Assembly: GCA_047517345.1 (NCBI GenBank) | Contig: JAKZTB010000230.1 | Location: 1 to 19,498 of the forward strand | Source: GCA-2717185 sp047517345 | GTDB lineage: Bacteria > Pseudomonadota > Alphaproteobacteria > UBA8366 > GCA-2717185 | Direction: 5' to 3' | Length of the DNA stretch: 19,498 nucleotides | Shown: positions 1-7,640 of the stretch, in pieces | How positions within the stretch are numbered: the first letter of the stretch is position 1 | Layout of the letters: each line of letters opens with the position of its first letter | Notes under the pieces: generated by a model | Database searches by the model: none | Seen by the model: the letters and a program-made list of their open reading frames with translations, nothing else | Told to the model about the DNA's origin: nothing | Translations under genes and position numbers: made by a program

Positions 1-1
1 C

Positions 2-709
2 TTACGGGTCGACCACAAAAAGCATACGGCGCGCGATGTCGGCGACGAACCGCTGCTGTTGGCCGAAATCGCACCGACATGGATCGCACGCAACCGGGCC
101 GCCGGGGCAAAGGCTGCGGTCGCCGCCGGAGCGACGGCGATCGTCATGGATGACGGCCTGCAGAATCCATCAATCGACAAGACGCTCAGCCTGGTCGTCG
201 TCGATGGCGGCTTCGGGTTCGGCAATGGCCGCGTGCTGCCGGCGGGCCCGTTGCGCGAACCTATCGCCGACGGACTCGCGCGCGCCAACGCCATCATTCT
301 CATGGAGCCCGACACCGTGGGCGTTGCGGCCGAACTGGAAGATGCGTCGCTGCCGGTGATCCGCGGCCGGTTGGCGCCGGCACCGGCGGTGGAGCGTCTC
401 GCCGGCCGTAACGTGGTGGCCTTCACCGGCATCGGCCGGCCGGCTAAATTTTTCGCGACCCTTGAAGATCTGGGCTGCCGCATCGTCACCAAACGGAGCT
501 TTCCCGATCATCACGAATTCACGCCCGATGAAATCATGCGGCTGGTCGAAACCGCGCGCGCGTCAGGCGCAACAGCGGTTACCACGGCAAAAGATTATGC
601 GCGCTTGCCGCGGGATTCGAAGGTGATGGTCGAACCCGTGCCGGTCGTGGTGGAATGGCGCAACCCGCAGGAGATCGAATCCCTGGTCAGCCGGGCTTTG
701 TCAAACTAG
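2..709 (+). CDS. lpxK: Tetraacyldisaccharide 4'-kinase LpxK, C-terminal part (5' end outside window)
   Basis: This is the end of LpxK, the inner-membrane-associated kinase that phosphorylates the 4' position of the lipid A disaccharide precursor using ATP. The reading frame is open from base 2, giving about 235 residues of a family usually near 330, so the N-terminal P-loop lies upstream of the window. Visible family features are DDGLQNPSI (codons near 146-175), VDGGFGFGNGRVLPAGPLRE (near 200-260) and a C-terminal region with FTGIGRPAKFF and FPDHHEF, all typical of LpxK. The stop codon TAG (707-709) lies in a CTAG that is shared with the stop of the convergent M23 peptidase gene. Identification is from recognised motifs and is secure; only the start cannot be judged. 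Confidence 0.95.
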   Translation, partial: LRVDHKKHTARDVGDEPLLLAEIAPTWIARNRAAGAKAAVAAGATAIVMDDGLQNPSIDKTLSLVVVDGGFGFGNGRVLPAGPLREPIADGLARANAIILMEPDTVGVAAELEDASLPVIRGRLAPAPAVERLAGRNVVAFTGIGRPAKFFATLEDLGCRIVTKRSFPDHHEFTPDEIMRLVETARASGATAVTTAKDYARLPRDSKVMVEPVPVVVEWRNPQEIESLVSRALSN

Positions 710-1512
710 TTAATCGCATCCGCAGGCAGCAGGAAGGCCGGGTCGATGCGCCTTTCGAACCAGTTGATGCGCCAGTCGAGATGCGGGCCCGTGGCCCGGC
801 CGGTCGCACCGACCGCACCGATCCGCTGACCGCGTTCGACGGAATCGCCCCTTTCCACCGAAAGCGCGCTGAGATGCAGGAAGGCGGATGTCAGCCCGTG
901 CCCGTGGTCGATGATCACCGTGCCGCCGGTGTAGTACATGTCCTTGTGAGCGAGGGTGACCGTCCCGCCGGCTGGCGCGACCACCGGCGCACCCACGGGA
1001 GCCGCGAAATCGATGCCGAAATGCGGTTGCCGCGGCTTACCGTTGAGAACGCGCTGACTGCCATAGATGCCGGTCACCGGGCCCGGTGCGGGCTTCAACC
1101 ATGTGCCGCGAAAATGCACCACGGCATTGTCTTGCGCACGCACCTTGGCGATCGATGCGTTCTCCCGCTTGATCTGCGCTAATACCTCTGGCGGTGGCGT
1201 CACCATGCGGTGCGGCAGGCCGTCGATGCGTTGGATACGATACTTCCGCGCCGATACCGTCAACTTTCGTTCTTCTACCGATGTCCCAGCGCGTTCGAGT
1301 TTCAATATCGCCAAAGGCGGCGCGTCGCGCCCGAAACCGAACACGAAGTCGCCCTGCGGCGAAACCCGTACCGCCCGTCCGTCCAGGGAAATTTTCGTAC
1401 CGGGTTCGGCCTTGCCGAAAATCAACCCGCCCTGGGTGAACTTGCCTTCCAGTTCGATCGCAAGGGCCGGCATCGCCAGCAGTGCGGCCAGCCCCGCAAC
1501 CAGGAACCTCAC
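706..1512 (-). CDS. M23-family (LytM/NlpD-type) peptidoglycan endopeptidase with signal peptide
   Basis: Predicted secreted zinc metallopeptidase of 268 residues acting on peptidoglycan cross-links in the periplasm. Residues 1-18 form a signal peptide (hydrophobic, ending MPALA), an N-terminal beta-rich region follows, and the M23 domain covers about 144-262. Zinc ligands H164 and D168 are in HFGID, the HGHG stretch is at 203-206, H213 is in FLHLS, and H244 is in TGPHLDW. The usual HxH near the end of the domain (typically HLHF) reads HLD here, so the third zinc ligand would be D246 instead of His. The start is GTG at 1512, inside the xseA stop as GTGA, which implies translational coupling with xseA. 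The domain identification is firm; whether the protein is an active enzyme or a NlpD/EnvC-like activator depends on the HLD site. Confidence 0.9.
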   Translation of the reverse strand: MRFLVAGLAALLAMPALAIELEGKFTQGGLIFGKAEPGTKISLDGRAVRVSPQGDFVFGFGRDAPPLAILKLERAGTSVEERKLTVSARKYRIQRIDGLPHRMVTPPPEVLAQIKRENASIAKVRAQDNAVVHFRGTWLKPAPGPVTGIYGSQRVLNGKPRQPHFGIDFAAPVGAPVVAPAGGTVTLAHKDMYYTGGTVIIDHGHGLTSAFLHLSALSVERGDSVERGQRIGAVGATGRATGPHLDWRINWFERRIDPAFLLPADAIN

Positions 1513-3050
1513 AGCAATTCGCCCTGCGCGCCTTCGACCGGTTTTGCGGTCCGCTTAGAACGGTCGCCGGAGATCACCGCGTTGGCCATGCTGTCGGCAA
1601 GCTGCAGCCCAACCTTGTCGCCGGGCCGCAACCGTTTCGCTGACGTAACCGGTACGCCGTCGGCGTCCCGTACGACCGCATATCCACGCGCCAGCACGTG
1701 CTCGGTCGAATAGCTTTCCAGCAGTTCCGCCAGATGCGCCAAGCGCCGTTCACTATCGACGACGCGCCTTTGCATGCCCTGGGCCAAACGCGGCGATAAA
1801 TCGCGAACGGCGTTACCGGCTGCCTCGACTGTCCGCCGCAGCGGAAGGGATGCCAGTCGGCCGGAGAGAACGGCAAAACGCTCCTGCTGCCGGCCGAAGC
1901 GCTGTGCCATAGAGGTCTGCAGCGCGCGCGCCTCCGCGTCAACTTTTCGGCCCGCCTCGTCGACGACCTGCGCCGGGCTCTTGAGGCGTGCCGCCAACAG
2001 CGCCACCGATTGGGTGCGCTGCGCCACAACCGCCATCCCTGCATTGCCGAACCGTTCAACCGCCCCGTCGAGGCGCTGCATCTGCACGCCGAGCAGGCCA
2101 GTGACGTCGGGCAGGCCCCGCGCCAACCCTTCGATGCGGAGCTGCCGCTCCTCCAGCATGCGGGACATGCCGCCGACCATGCGCCGGGCCGCGTCCATGA
2201 CCGTCTCGACCAGCTCCGACCGGACCGGGACCGCCATTTCCGCCGCTGCCGTCGGTGTCGGCGCGCGCCGGTCGGATGCGAAGTCGATCAGGGTCGTGTC
2301 GGTCTCGTGCCCCACGGCGGAGATCAGCGGGATCTCGCACGCCGCCGCGGCACGCACGACAATCTCCTCGTTGAAGGCCCACAGGTCTTCGAGACTGCCG
2401 CCGCCGCGCGCCACGATCAGAACGTCCGGCCGCGGCACCGCACTCTCTTGATCAAGGCTATTGAAACCCTCGATTGCCGCCGCGATCTGCGCCGCCGCGC
2501 CTTCGCCCTGGACCAGTGTGGGCGCCAACAGCACGTGACGTGGGAAACGATCGTCGAGCCGGTGCAGGATGTCGCGAATCACCGCGCCGGTCGGTGAAGT
2601 AACGACGCCGATCACCTCCGGCAGGAACGGGATCGGGCGCTTGCGCGCTTCGTCGAACAACCCCTCCTCGGCGAGCGCCTTGCGCCGGTCCTCGAGCATC
2701 TTGAGCAACGCGCCTTCGCCGGCCAGCTCCAGCGAATCGATCACGATCTGGTATTTCGACCGCCCCGGATAGGTCGTCAGCTTGCCGGACGCGATGACCT
2801 CCATACCGTCTTCCGGCTCGATCGCGAGCCGGCCTGCGACGCCGCGCCAGCAGACCGCGTCGAGGTTCGCCGATTCGTCCTTCAGCGACATGTAGAGATG
2901 GCCGGACGCCGCCCGTTTGAAGCCGGAAACCTCGCCCCGGACCCGGACATAGGAATACGCGTCCTCGACCGTCCGCTTGAGCGCCTGCGACAATTCGGAA
3001 ACCGAATATTCCGGCATGTTTCTGGGATTGTCGGTCGAAATCTCGGTCAT
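1509..3050 (-). CDS. xseA: Exodeoxyribonuclease VII large subunit
   Basis: XseA is the catalytic subunit of exonuclease VII, which with XseB degrades single-stranded DNA in both directions. The protein is 513 residues, within the usual alphaproteobacterial size. An OB-fold nucleic-acid-binding domain spans about 14-110 (PEYSVSELS, VRGEVSGF, GHLYMSLKD), and the catalytic domain follows from about 135 with GVVTSPTGAVIRDI, DVLIVARGGGSLEDLWAFNEE in two parts near 209-229, and SAVGHETDTTLIDFASDRRA near 244-263. The long middle is helical and rich in Arg and Glu, as expected for its coiled-coil region. I chose ATG at 3050; ATG at 3017 (codon 12) is an alternative just before PEYSVSELS. The frame stays open far upstream opposite purD, but that is antisense read-through. 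No xseB is visible in the window. The stop overlaps the M23 start. Confidence 0.95.
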   Translation of the reverse strand: MTEISTDNPRNMPEYSVSELSQALKRTVEDAYSYVRVRGEVSGFKRAASGHLYMSLKDESANLDAVCWRGVAGRLAIEPEDGMEVIASGKLTTYPGRSKYQIVIDSLELAGEGALLKMLEDRRKALAEEGLFDEARKRPIPFLPEVIGVVTSPTGAVIRDILHRLDDRFPRHVLLAPTLVQGEGAAAQIAAAIEGFNSLDQESAVPRPDVLIVARGGGSLEDLWAFNEEIVVRAAAACEIPLISAVGHETDTTLIDFASDRRAPTPTAAAEMAVPVRSELVETVMDAARRMVGGMSRMLEERQLRIEGLARGLPDVTGLLGVQMQRLDGAVERFGNAGMAVVAQRTQSVALLAARLKSPAQVVDEAGRKVDAEARALQTSMAQRFGRQQERFAVLSGRLASLPLRRTVEAAGNAVRDLSPRLAQGMQRRVVDSERRLAHLAELLESYSTEHVLARGYAVVRDADGVPVTSAKRLRPGDKVGLQLADSMANAVISGDRSKRTAKPVEGAQGELL

Positions 3051-3110
3051 CGGCGCGGCCGTCGTGATATGAATGAGCGGCCGAGTATACCGCGTGCCTT
3101 GGGAGGACAC
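3051..3110. other. Divergent xseA/purD intergenic region
   Basis: This 60-base gap separates the divergent starts of xseA and purD, so it and the adjoining coding ends must hold promoters for both. The purD side ends with GGGAGG at 3101-3106. I could not identify a convincing -35/-10 pair in either direction. Confidence 0.5.
3101..3106 (+). promoter_or_regulatory. Shine-Dalgarno site of purD
   Basis: GGGAGG lies 4 bases before the ATG at 3111. It decides the purD start: the frame is open upstream to 2898 over xseA, but the conserved N-terminus and this site both point to 3111. Confidence 0.75.
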
Positions 3111-4391
3111 ATGAAAGTTCTGGTGGTCGGATCGGGCGGCCGGGAGCACAGCCTGTGCTGGGCGATCGCCGCCTCGCCGCTTTGCGACAAGCTGTACTGC
3201 GCGCCCGGCAATGCGGGCATCGCGGCGGACGCGGAATGCATCGATATCGACGCCGAGGACATCGACGGGCTGATCGCTTTCGTCGAAAAACAGGATATCG
3301 ATTTCGTCGTCGTCGGACCGGAAGCGCCGCTGATCCTCGGTCTCGTCGACCGGCTCGACGCGATGGGCGTAAAATCCTTCGGCCCGACCGCCGCCGCCGC
3401 GATTCTCGAAGGCTCCAAGGGCTTCACCAAGGATTTTTGCGCAAAATACGATATCCCGACCGCCGCCTACCGCCGCTTCACCGAGCCGGAAGCGGCCAAA
3501 CAGTGGGTCCGCGAACAGGGCGCGCCGATCGTCGTCAAGGCGGACGGGCTCGCCGCCGGCAAGGGCGTCACGGTGGCGGCCGATGTCGACGAAGCATTGG
3601 CGGCGATCGACGCTGCAATGGTCGACGGACAGTTCGGCGAGGCCGGCGCGGAGTTGGTCGTCGAAGCCTTTCTGGAAGGCGAGGAAGCCAGCTTCTTCGC
3701 GCTGTGCGACGGCGAGTCTGCGCTGCCGATGATGTCGGCGCAGGACCACAAGGCGGTCTTCGACGGCGACAAGGGGCCCAATACCGGCGGCATGGGCGCC
3801 TATGCGCCGGCCCCGGTGATGACCGAGGCGATGGCGGACACTGTCATGGAGAAGATCGTCCGGCCGACCGTCGAAGGCATGAAGGCCGAAGGACGGCCTT
3901 ACAAGGGCGTCCTCTATGCCGGACTGATGATCACCGACGACGGTCCGGAACTGATCGAATACAACGTTCGTTTCGGCGATCCGGAATGCCAGGTGCTCAT
4001 GGTCCTGCTGATGTCGGATATCCTGATCGCCTTGGTTGCCGCGGCCGACGGGGTGCTCGACAGCTTCGATCTGCGGTGGCGCGACGAGGCGGCGCTGAGC
4101 GTCGTCATGGCGTCGAACGGCTATCCCGGCGGCTATGAGAAAGGGACGGAAATCGACGGTGTGGAACTTGCGGCCAGCGAGGATACGGTGATCTTCCATG
4201 CCGGAACCACCCGGCGCGAAGACGGCCAGCTATTGGCCACGGGCGGGCGCGTTCTCAACGTTACCGGGTTCGGGCCTACCGTGAAAGCCGCGCAGACCGC
4301 GGCCTATGCGGCGGTCGACCGGATCGACTGGCCGGGCGGGTTCTGCCGCCGCGACATCGGCTGGCGCGCCATCGAACGGGAAGAGGCGTAG
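3111..4391 (+). CDS. purD: Phosphoribosylamine-glycine ligase (GARS)
   Basis: PurD catalyses the second step of purine synthesis, joining glycine to 5-phosphoribosylamine with ATP. The product is 426 residues, the normal length. It begins with the family N-terminus MKVLVVGSGGREHSL, has VVVGPEAPL at 66-74, an ATP-grasp domain from about 100 to 295 including VVKADGLAAGKGV (141-153), GPNTGGMGAYAP (222-233), and the GARS signature RFGDPECQ at 287-294. The C-terminal GARS domain runs to the end (VMASNGYPGGY near 335-345, GGRVLNVTG near 384-392). It is divergent from xseA and is followed after 15 bases by the histidine phosphatase gene, so the two may share a transcript. Nothing unusual is seen. 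Confidence 0.97.
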   Translation: MKVLVVGSGGREHSLCWAIAASPLCDKLYCAPGNAGIAADAECIDIDAEDIDGLIAFVEKQDIDFVVVGPEAPLILGLVDRLDAMGVKSFGPTAAAAILEGSKGFTKDFCAKYDIPTAAYRRFTEPEAAKQWVREQGAPIVVKADGLAAGKGVTVAADVDEALAAIDAAMVDGQFGEAGAELVVEAFLEGEEASFFALCDGESALPMMSAQDHKAVFDGDKGPNTGGMGAYAPAPVMTEAMADTVMEKIVRPTVEGMKAEGRPYKGVLYAGLMITDDGPELIEYNVRFGDPECQVLMVLLMSDILIALVAAADGVLDSFDLRWRDEAALSVVMASNGYPGGYEKGTEIDGVELAASEDTVIFHAGTTRREDGQLLATGGRVLNVTGFGPTVKAAQTAAYAAVDRIDWPGGFCRRDIGWRAIEREEA

Positions 4392-4406
4392 GAGCCTGTC
4401 CGAATA

Positions 4407-4934
4407 ATGGTGGACGCGACCCACGAACTTCTGATCCTGCGGCACGGCAAGTCGGATTGGCCGCGGGGCATGGAAGATTTCGACCGGCCGCTGAAGAAGC
4501 GTGGCGAACGCGCGTCGGACCGCATCGGGCGCTGGGTCCTCGACAATGGTTTGGTACCCGATATTACCGTTACTTCGCCGGCGAACCGGGCCCTCGCCAC
4601 GGCGCGCCGTGTCTGCCAGGCGATGGATGTCGACCCCGCCGCGATCCGCGAGGAAGACGCCGTCTACCTGGCGGGGCTGGAAACGCTGCTGGCGATCGTG
4701 CGCGGCTTGCCGGGCGCGGCGCGGCGCGCCATGATCGTCGGCCACAATCCGGGCCTGGAAGACCTATTGGCGGCGCTCGCGGACAGCGACGTCCCGGCGC
4801 GCGACGATGGCGGTCGGATGCCGACCTGCGCGCTCGCCGTGTTGCGTTTCGCGAAGCCGTGGCCGGAAACGGCGCCGCACACGGGATCGATCCTCAATCT
4901 GATCTACCCGCGCGAACTGCCGTCCGTGGCGTAA
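4407..4934 (+). CDS. SixA-type histidine phosphatase
   Basis: A 175-residue member of the histidine phosphatase (phosphoglycerate mutase-like) superfamily, short single-domain SixA type. The phosphate-accepting His is H13 in the LRHGKSDW motif; R61 lies in SPANRAL and the second catalytic His is H113 in VGHNPGLEDLL. E. coli SixA dephosphorylates phosphohistidine on histidine-kinase HPt domains and on the nitrogen phosphotransferase system, but members of this group have varied targets, so the substrate is not assigned. The ATG at 4407 has GGAG at 4391-4394, 12 bases upstream, overlapping the purD stop. It sits 15 bases after purD and 23 bases before the isomerase-like gene, consistent with a transcript starting at purD. 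Confidence 0.88.
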   Translation: MVDATHELLILRHGKSDWPRGMEDFDRPLKKRGERASDRIGRWVLDNGLVPDITVTSPANRALATARRVCQAMDVDPAAIREEDAVYLAGLETLLAIVRGLPGAARRAMIVGHNPGLEDLLAALADSDVPARDDGGRMPTCALAVLRFAKPWPETAPHTGSILNLIYPRELPSVA

Positions 4935-4957
4935 CCCCGAACTGCTAGGATTAACCA

Positions 4958-5584
4958 ATGGCCGACATCGAATATTTCTACGCTGCCCACTCCGCCTTCG
5001 CCTATCTCGGCTCGGCCCGTTTCATGGCAATCGTCCGCGCCGGCAATCACCGTATTGTGCACAAGCCGATCGATTTGGGCCCGGTCGTCGAGGCGGGCGG
5101 CGCCGGATCGACCCGCATCCGCTCGACCGCGCACCGCGCCTACTATTTCGGCCGCGAGATCGAACGCTGGTCGGAGGAACGCAACGCGCCGGTCGTGCGG
5201 GGCATGCCGACCCACCATTACAACGACATGACGCTCGCCAACGGCATGCTGATCGCCGCCGTGCGACAGGATGCCGACGCCGACCGGCTCGCCCATTGCC
5301 TGCTGGAAGCGCATTGGCGCGACGACGCCGACCTCGCCGACCGGGACACCCTCGTCCGGCTGGCCCAATCCATCGATATCGATCCGGCCGCTTTGCTCGA
5401 CGCGGCGCTGACGGCGGGGATACAAACTATCTACAAGGCCAACACCCAGGAAGCCATCGACCGTTCCGTCTTCGGCTCGCCGACCTATTTCGTCGCCGGC
5501 GACATGTTCTACGGCCAGGACCATCTGGAAATGGTCGAACGGGCCCTGACGCAACCCTATGCCGGCGCGTGGCCGCTGCCCTGA
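4958..5584 (+). CDS. 2-hydroxychromene-2-carboxylate isomerase family protein (kappa-GST/DsbA fold)
   Basis: A 208-residue thioredoxin-fold protein of the 2-hydroxychromene-2-carboxylate isomerase (HCCA isomerase, kappa-class GST-like) family, whose named members perform glutathione-dependent isomerisation in naphthalene-type aromatic degradation. Seen directly: YFYAAHSAFAYLGS at 6-19, in which S12 matches the serine that binds glutathione sulfur in the family (usual pattern S-P-Y-A-Y-L; the Pro is Ala here); a helical insertion; VFGSPTYFV at 171-179, the cis-Pro segment; and FYGQDHLEMVERAL at 184-197. The AGGA at 4947-4950, 7 bases before the ATG, supports the start. The 3' end is overlapped by 16 bases by the transporter gene. 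The true substrate is not known; many homologues are not in aromatic pathways. Confidence 0.85.
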   Translation: MADIEYFYAAHSAFAYLGSARFMAIVRAGNHRIVHKPIDLGPVVEAGGAGSTRIRSTAHRAYYFGREIERWSEERNAPVVRGMPTHHYNDMTLANGMLIAAVRQDADADRLAHCLLEAHWRDDADLADRDTLVRLAQSIDIDPAALLDAALTAGIQTIYKANTQEAIDRSVFGSPTYFVAGDMFYGQDHLEMVERALTQPYAGAWPLP

Positions 5585-6780
5585 TCCGCATCGACTTTAC
5601 CGCCCTGGCCCGACCCGGCGGAGCGGCGTTCGTCGCCATCCTGGCGCTCGACTCGCTGGCCCGGGCGACGGTGGCGGCGCTGGTGCCGTTGCAGGCCTAC
5701 GATCTGCTGGGCAGCGCGCAGCAGGTCAGCGTGCTGTATTTCCTGACCGCCGTGACCGGGCTGTTCGGCAGCCTGTCGGTGCCGTGGCTGGTGATCCGGC
5801 TGCGCCGGCGCTGGATGCTGCGGGTCGGCGCGGCCTGTCTGATCGTGTCGGCGGCCCTGTTCTCGCATTACAGCCTGGCGACCTTCGTGCCGGCGATGCT
5901 GCTGCAGATGTTCGGCGCGGCGTCCGTCATGATCTGCACCAACCTGTACATCATGGAGCATATCCCGCGCCGCGAGCTGTCGCGCTTCGAGCCGGTCCGG
6001 ACCCTGTTCATGGGCGCCGGTTGGATGATCGGTCCGGCATTGGGCGTCTACTTGCACAGTAAAGGCCCCGACTGGCTGCCCTATGCGGTGAGCGCCTCAT
6101 TCGCGCTGATCGTCATCGTCTATTTCACGCTATTGCGCGTGCCGCGCGCGGCGGGATCGCTGGCCGGTGCGGTGCCGCGGACCAACCCGGTCCATTTCGT
6201 GCGCCGCTATTTCGCCCAGCCCAGACTGGCGCTCGCCTGGATGCTCTCCGTCGGAAGGGCCGGCTGGTGGGGCATGTTCTACGTCTACGGGCCGATCTAC
6301 GCGGTTGCCAGCGGGCTCGGTGCCGAGACCGGCGGCTACATCGTCTCGGCCGGCGCGTCGGCCCTGTTCACGGTGATGCTGTGGGGCTGGCTCGGGCGCA
6401 GGATCGGTATCCGCTATCTGCTGATCGGCGGGTACAGCTTGGCCGCGATCTTGACCTTGGGCATCGGCATGGCGGCCGGGCACCCCTGGATCGCCGCCGG
6501 GTTCATCGTCGCCGCGGCGCTCGGCATCTCGATCACCGACGGCGCCGGCAACGTGCCCTTCCTGCGCGCCGTCCACCCGCACGAGCGGGCCGAGATGACC
6601 GCCGTCTACACCACCTACCGCGACACCGCGCGGGCGACCATGCCGGCGCTCTATTCGGTCCTGCTGCTGTTCTTCCCCCTGTCCGCGGTGTTCTACGCCA
6701 GCGGCACGATCATGCTGGGCCTGACGGTGCTGGCGCGGAACATACCGCGCCGGCTGGGCCGGGACAGAAGACGGCATTGA
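5569..6780 (+). CDS. MFS transporter
   Basis: A 403-residue membrane protein with about 12 predicted hydrophobic segments in the usual 6+6 pattern, the halves being joined by the polar stretch around VPRTNPVHFVRRYFAQP. It belongs to the major facilitator superfamily, but the family motif A is weak (RLRRRWMLR at the first cytoplasmic loop). The GTG at 5569 is the best start: it gives MAAALIRIDF before the first membrane helix (AAFVAILALDSLARATVAAL), whereas the frame upstream is antisense-free but non-homologous read-through of the isomerase gene. It overlaps that gene by 16 bases, so the two are probably translated together and may serve the same compound. The substrate and direction of transport cannot be read from the sequence. 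Confidence 0.8.
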   Translation: MAAALIRIDFTALARPGGAAFVAILALDSLARATVAALVPLQAYDLLGSAQQVSVLYFLTAVTGLFGSLSVPWLVIRLRRRWMLRVGAACLIVSAALFSHYSLATFVPAMLLQMFGAASVMICTNLYIMEHIPRRELSRFEPVRTLFMGAGWMIGPALGVYLHSKGPDWLPYAVSASFALIVIVYFTLLRVPRAAGSLAGAVPRTNPVHFVRRYFAQPRLALAWMLSVGRAGWWGMFYVYGPIYAVASGLGAETGGYIVSAGASALFTVMLWGWLGRRIGIRYLLIGGYSLAAILTLGIGMAAGHPWIAAGFIVAAALGISITDGAGNVPFLRAVHPHERAEMTAVYTTYRDTARATMPALYSVLLLFFPLSAVFYASGTIMLGLTVLARNIPRRLGRDRRRH

Positions 6781-6813
6781 CAGCGGCAAGGGGGTATCGA
6801 ACAATTGCAACCC

Positions 6814-6839
6814 GCGCCGCCGGCGAGTCCGAGCGGCGC
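6814..6839 (+). terminator. GC-rich hairpin between MFS and SDR genes (possible weak terminator)
   Basis: GCGCCGC (6814-6820) and GCGGCGC (6833-6839) pair perfectly around a 12-base loop in the 86-base gap between the MFS stop and the SDR start. No T-run follows, so an intrinsic terminator is not established; it could also be chance in GC-rich DNA. Confidence 0.25.
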
Positions 6840-6866
6840 AGACGTTCAACCGGGTACCAAAGTCTA

Positions 6867-7619
6867 ATGACCGAGCAAGCCAACAGGGTTGCCGTAGTCA
6901 CCGGCGCGCAACAGGGCATCGGAGGTGCGGTCGCGCTGGCGCTGGCCGAAATCGGCGTTTCCGTCATCGTCAACTATCTGGACGACGAAGCGGCGGCGAA
7001 GGAAATCGTGGACGCTGCCAAAAGCATGGGCGTCTCGGCCGTCGCCGCACAGGGCGACATCTCCGGGCCGGCGGACATCGAGGCGATCCTGTCCGCGGCA
7101 GACGGGCTCGGCGGCGTCGATATCCTGGTCAACAATGCCGGCATCTTTCCGCGCTCGCCCCTCCTCGAACTGGCCGAAGCCGAATGGGACGCGGTCCTCG
7201 GCGTCAATCTCAAGGGCGCGTTCCTCTGCGCACAGGCGGCGGCGAAACGCATGGTCGCGGCGGGCCGGCCCGGCAGCATCGTCAATTTGACGTCGCGTTC
7301 GGCCTTCACCCCGTCGCCGCGCGGCGTGCATTACGTCGCCAGCAAGGCGGGGCTGGTCGGCATGACCCGGGCGATGGCGCTGGAACTGGCGCCGCACCGT
7401 ATCCGGGTCAACGCGGTCGCTCCCGGCCTGACCGATACCGCACAGCCGCGCGACGGCATGAGCGAGGAAGAAATCGCCGACGCCGTCGCGCTATCGCCGC
7501 TCAGCGGCTTCACGCAACCCGAAGACATCGCCCAGACGGTGGTGTACCTGACATCGGACGCCGCCTCCCGGATCACCGGCCAGACGGTGCACGTCAATGG
7601 CGGGCAATATCTCTCCTGA
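6867..7619 (+). CDS. SDR-family NAD(P)-dependent oxidoreductase (FabG-like)
   Basis: A 250-residue classical short-chain dehydrogenase/reductase. The Rossmann nucleotide motif TGAQQGIG is at 12-19, NNAG at 89-92, the catalytic serine S143 in NLTSRSAF, and Y156 and K160 in YVASK. VNAVAPG (181-187) and the C-terminal ITGQTVHVNGGQYLS are also typical. N36 and Y37 follow beta-2 where an acidic residue would favour NAD, so NADP use is possible; cofactor choice is only inferred. FabG-like sequence similarity does not fix the substrate. The ATG at 6867 has no clear Shine-Dalgarno, but the family N-terminus MTEQANRVAVVTG starts here. It is 21 bases ahead of the CoA-transferase gene, implying a shared transcript and a pathway in which a hydroxy- or keto-acid is handled with a CoA thioester. 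Confidence 0.92.
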   Translation: MTEQANRVAVVTGAQQGIGGAVALALAEIGVSVIVNYLDDEAAAKEIVDAAKSMGVSAVAAQGDISGPADIEAILSAADGLGGVDILVNNAGIFPRSPLLELAEAEWDAVLGVNLKGAFLCAQAAAKRMVAAGRPGSIVNLTSRSAFTPSPRGVHYVASKAGLVGMTRAMALELAPHRIRVNAVAPGLTDTAQPRDGMSEEEIADAVALSPLSGFTQPEDIAQTVVYLTSDAASRITGQTVHVNGGQYLS

Positions 7620-7640
7620 CAAGCAAGCGAGGAAAACACA

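Noticed and set aside
3051..3110. TATACC and GATATG as possible -10 elements between xseA and purD.
   Set aside because: No -35 of acceptable sequence stands at 16-18 bases from either.
3051..4199. The xseA frame stays open about 383 codons upstream, opposite purD.
   Set aside because: It is antisense to the well-conserved purD gene and lacks any family similarity; such long open antisense frames are common in GC-rich DNA.
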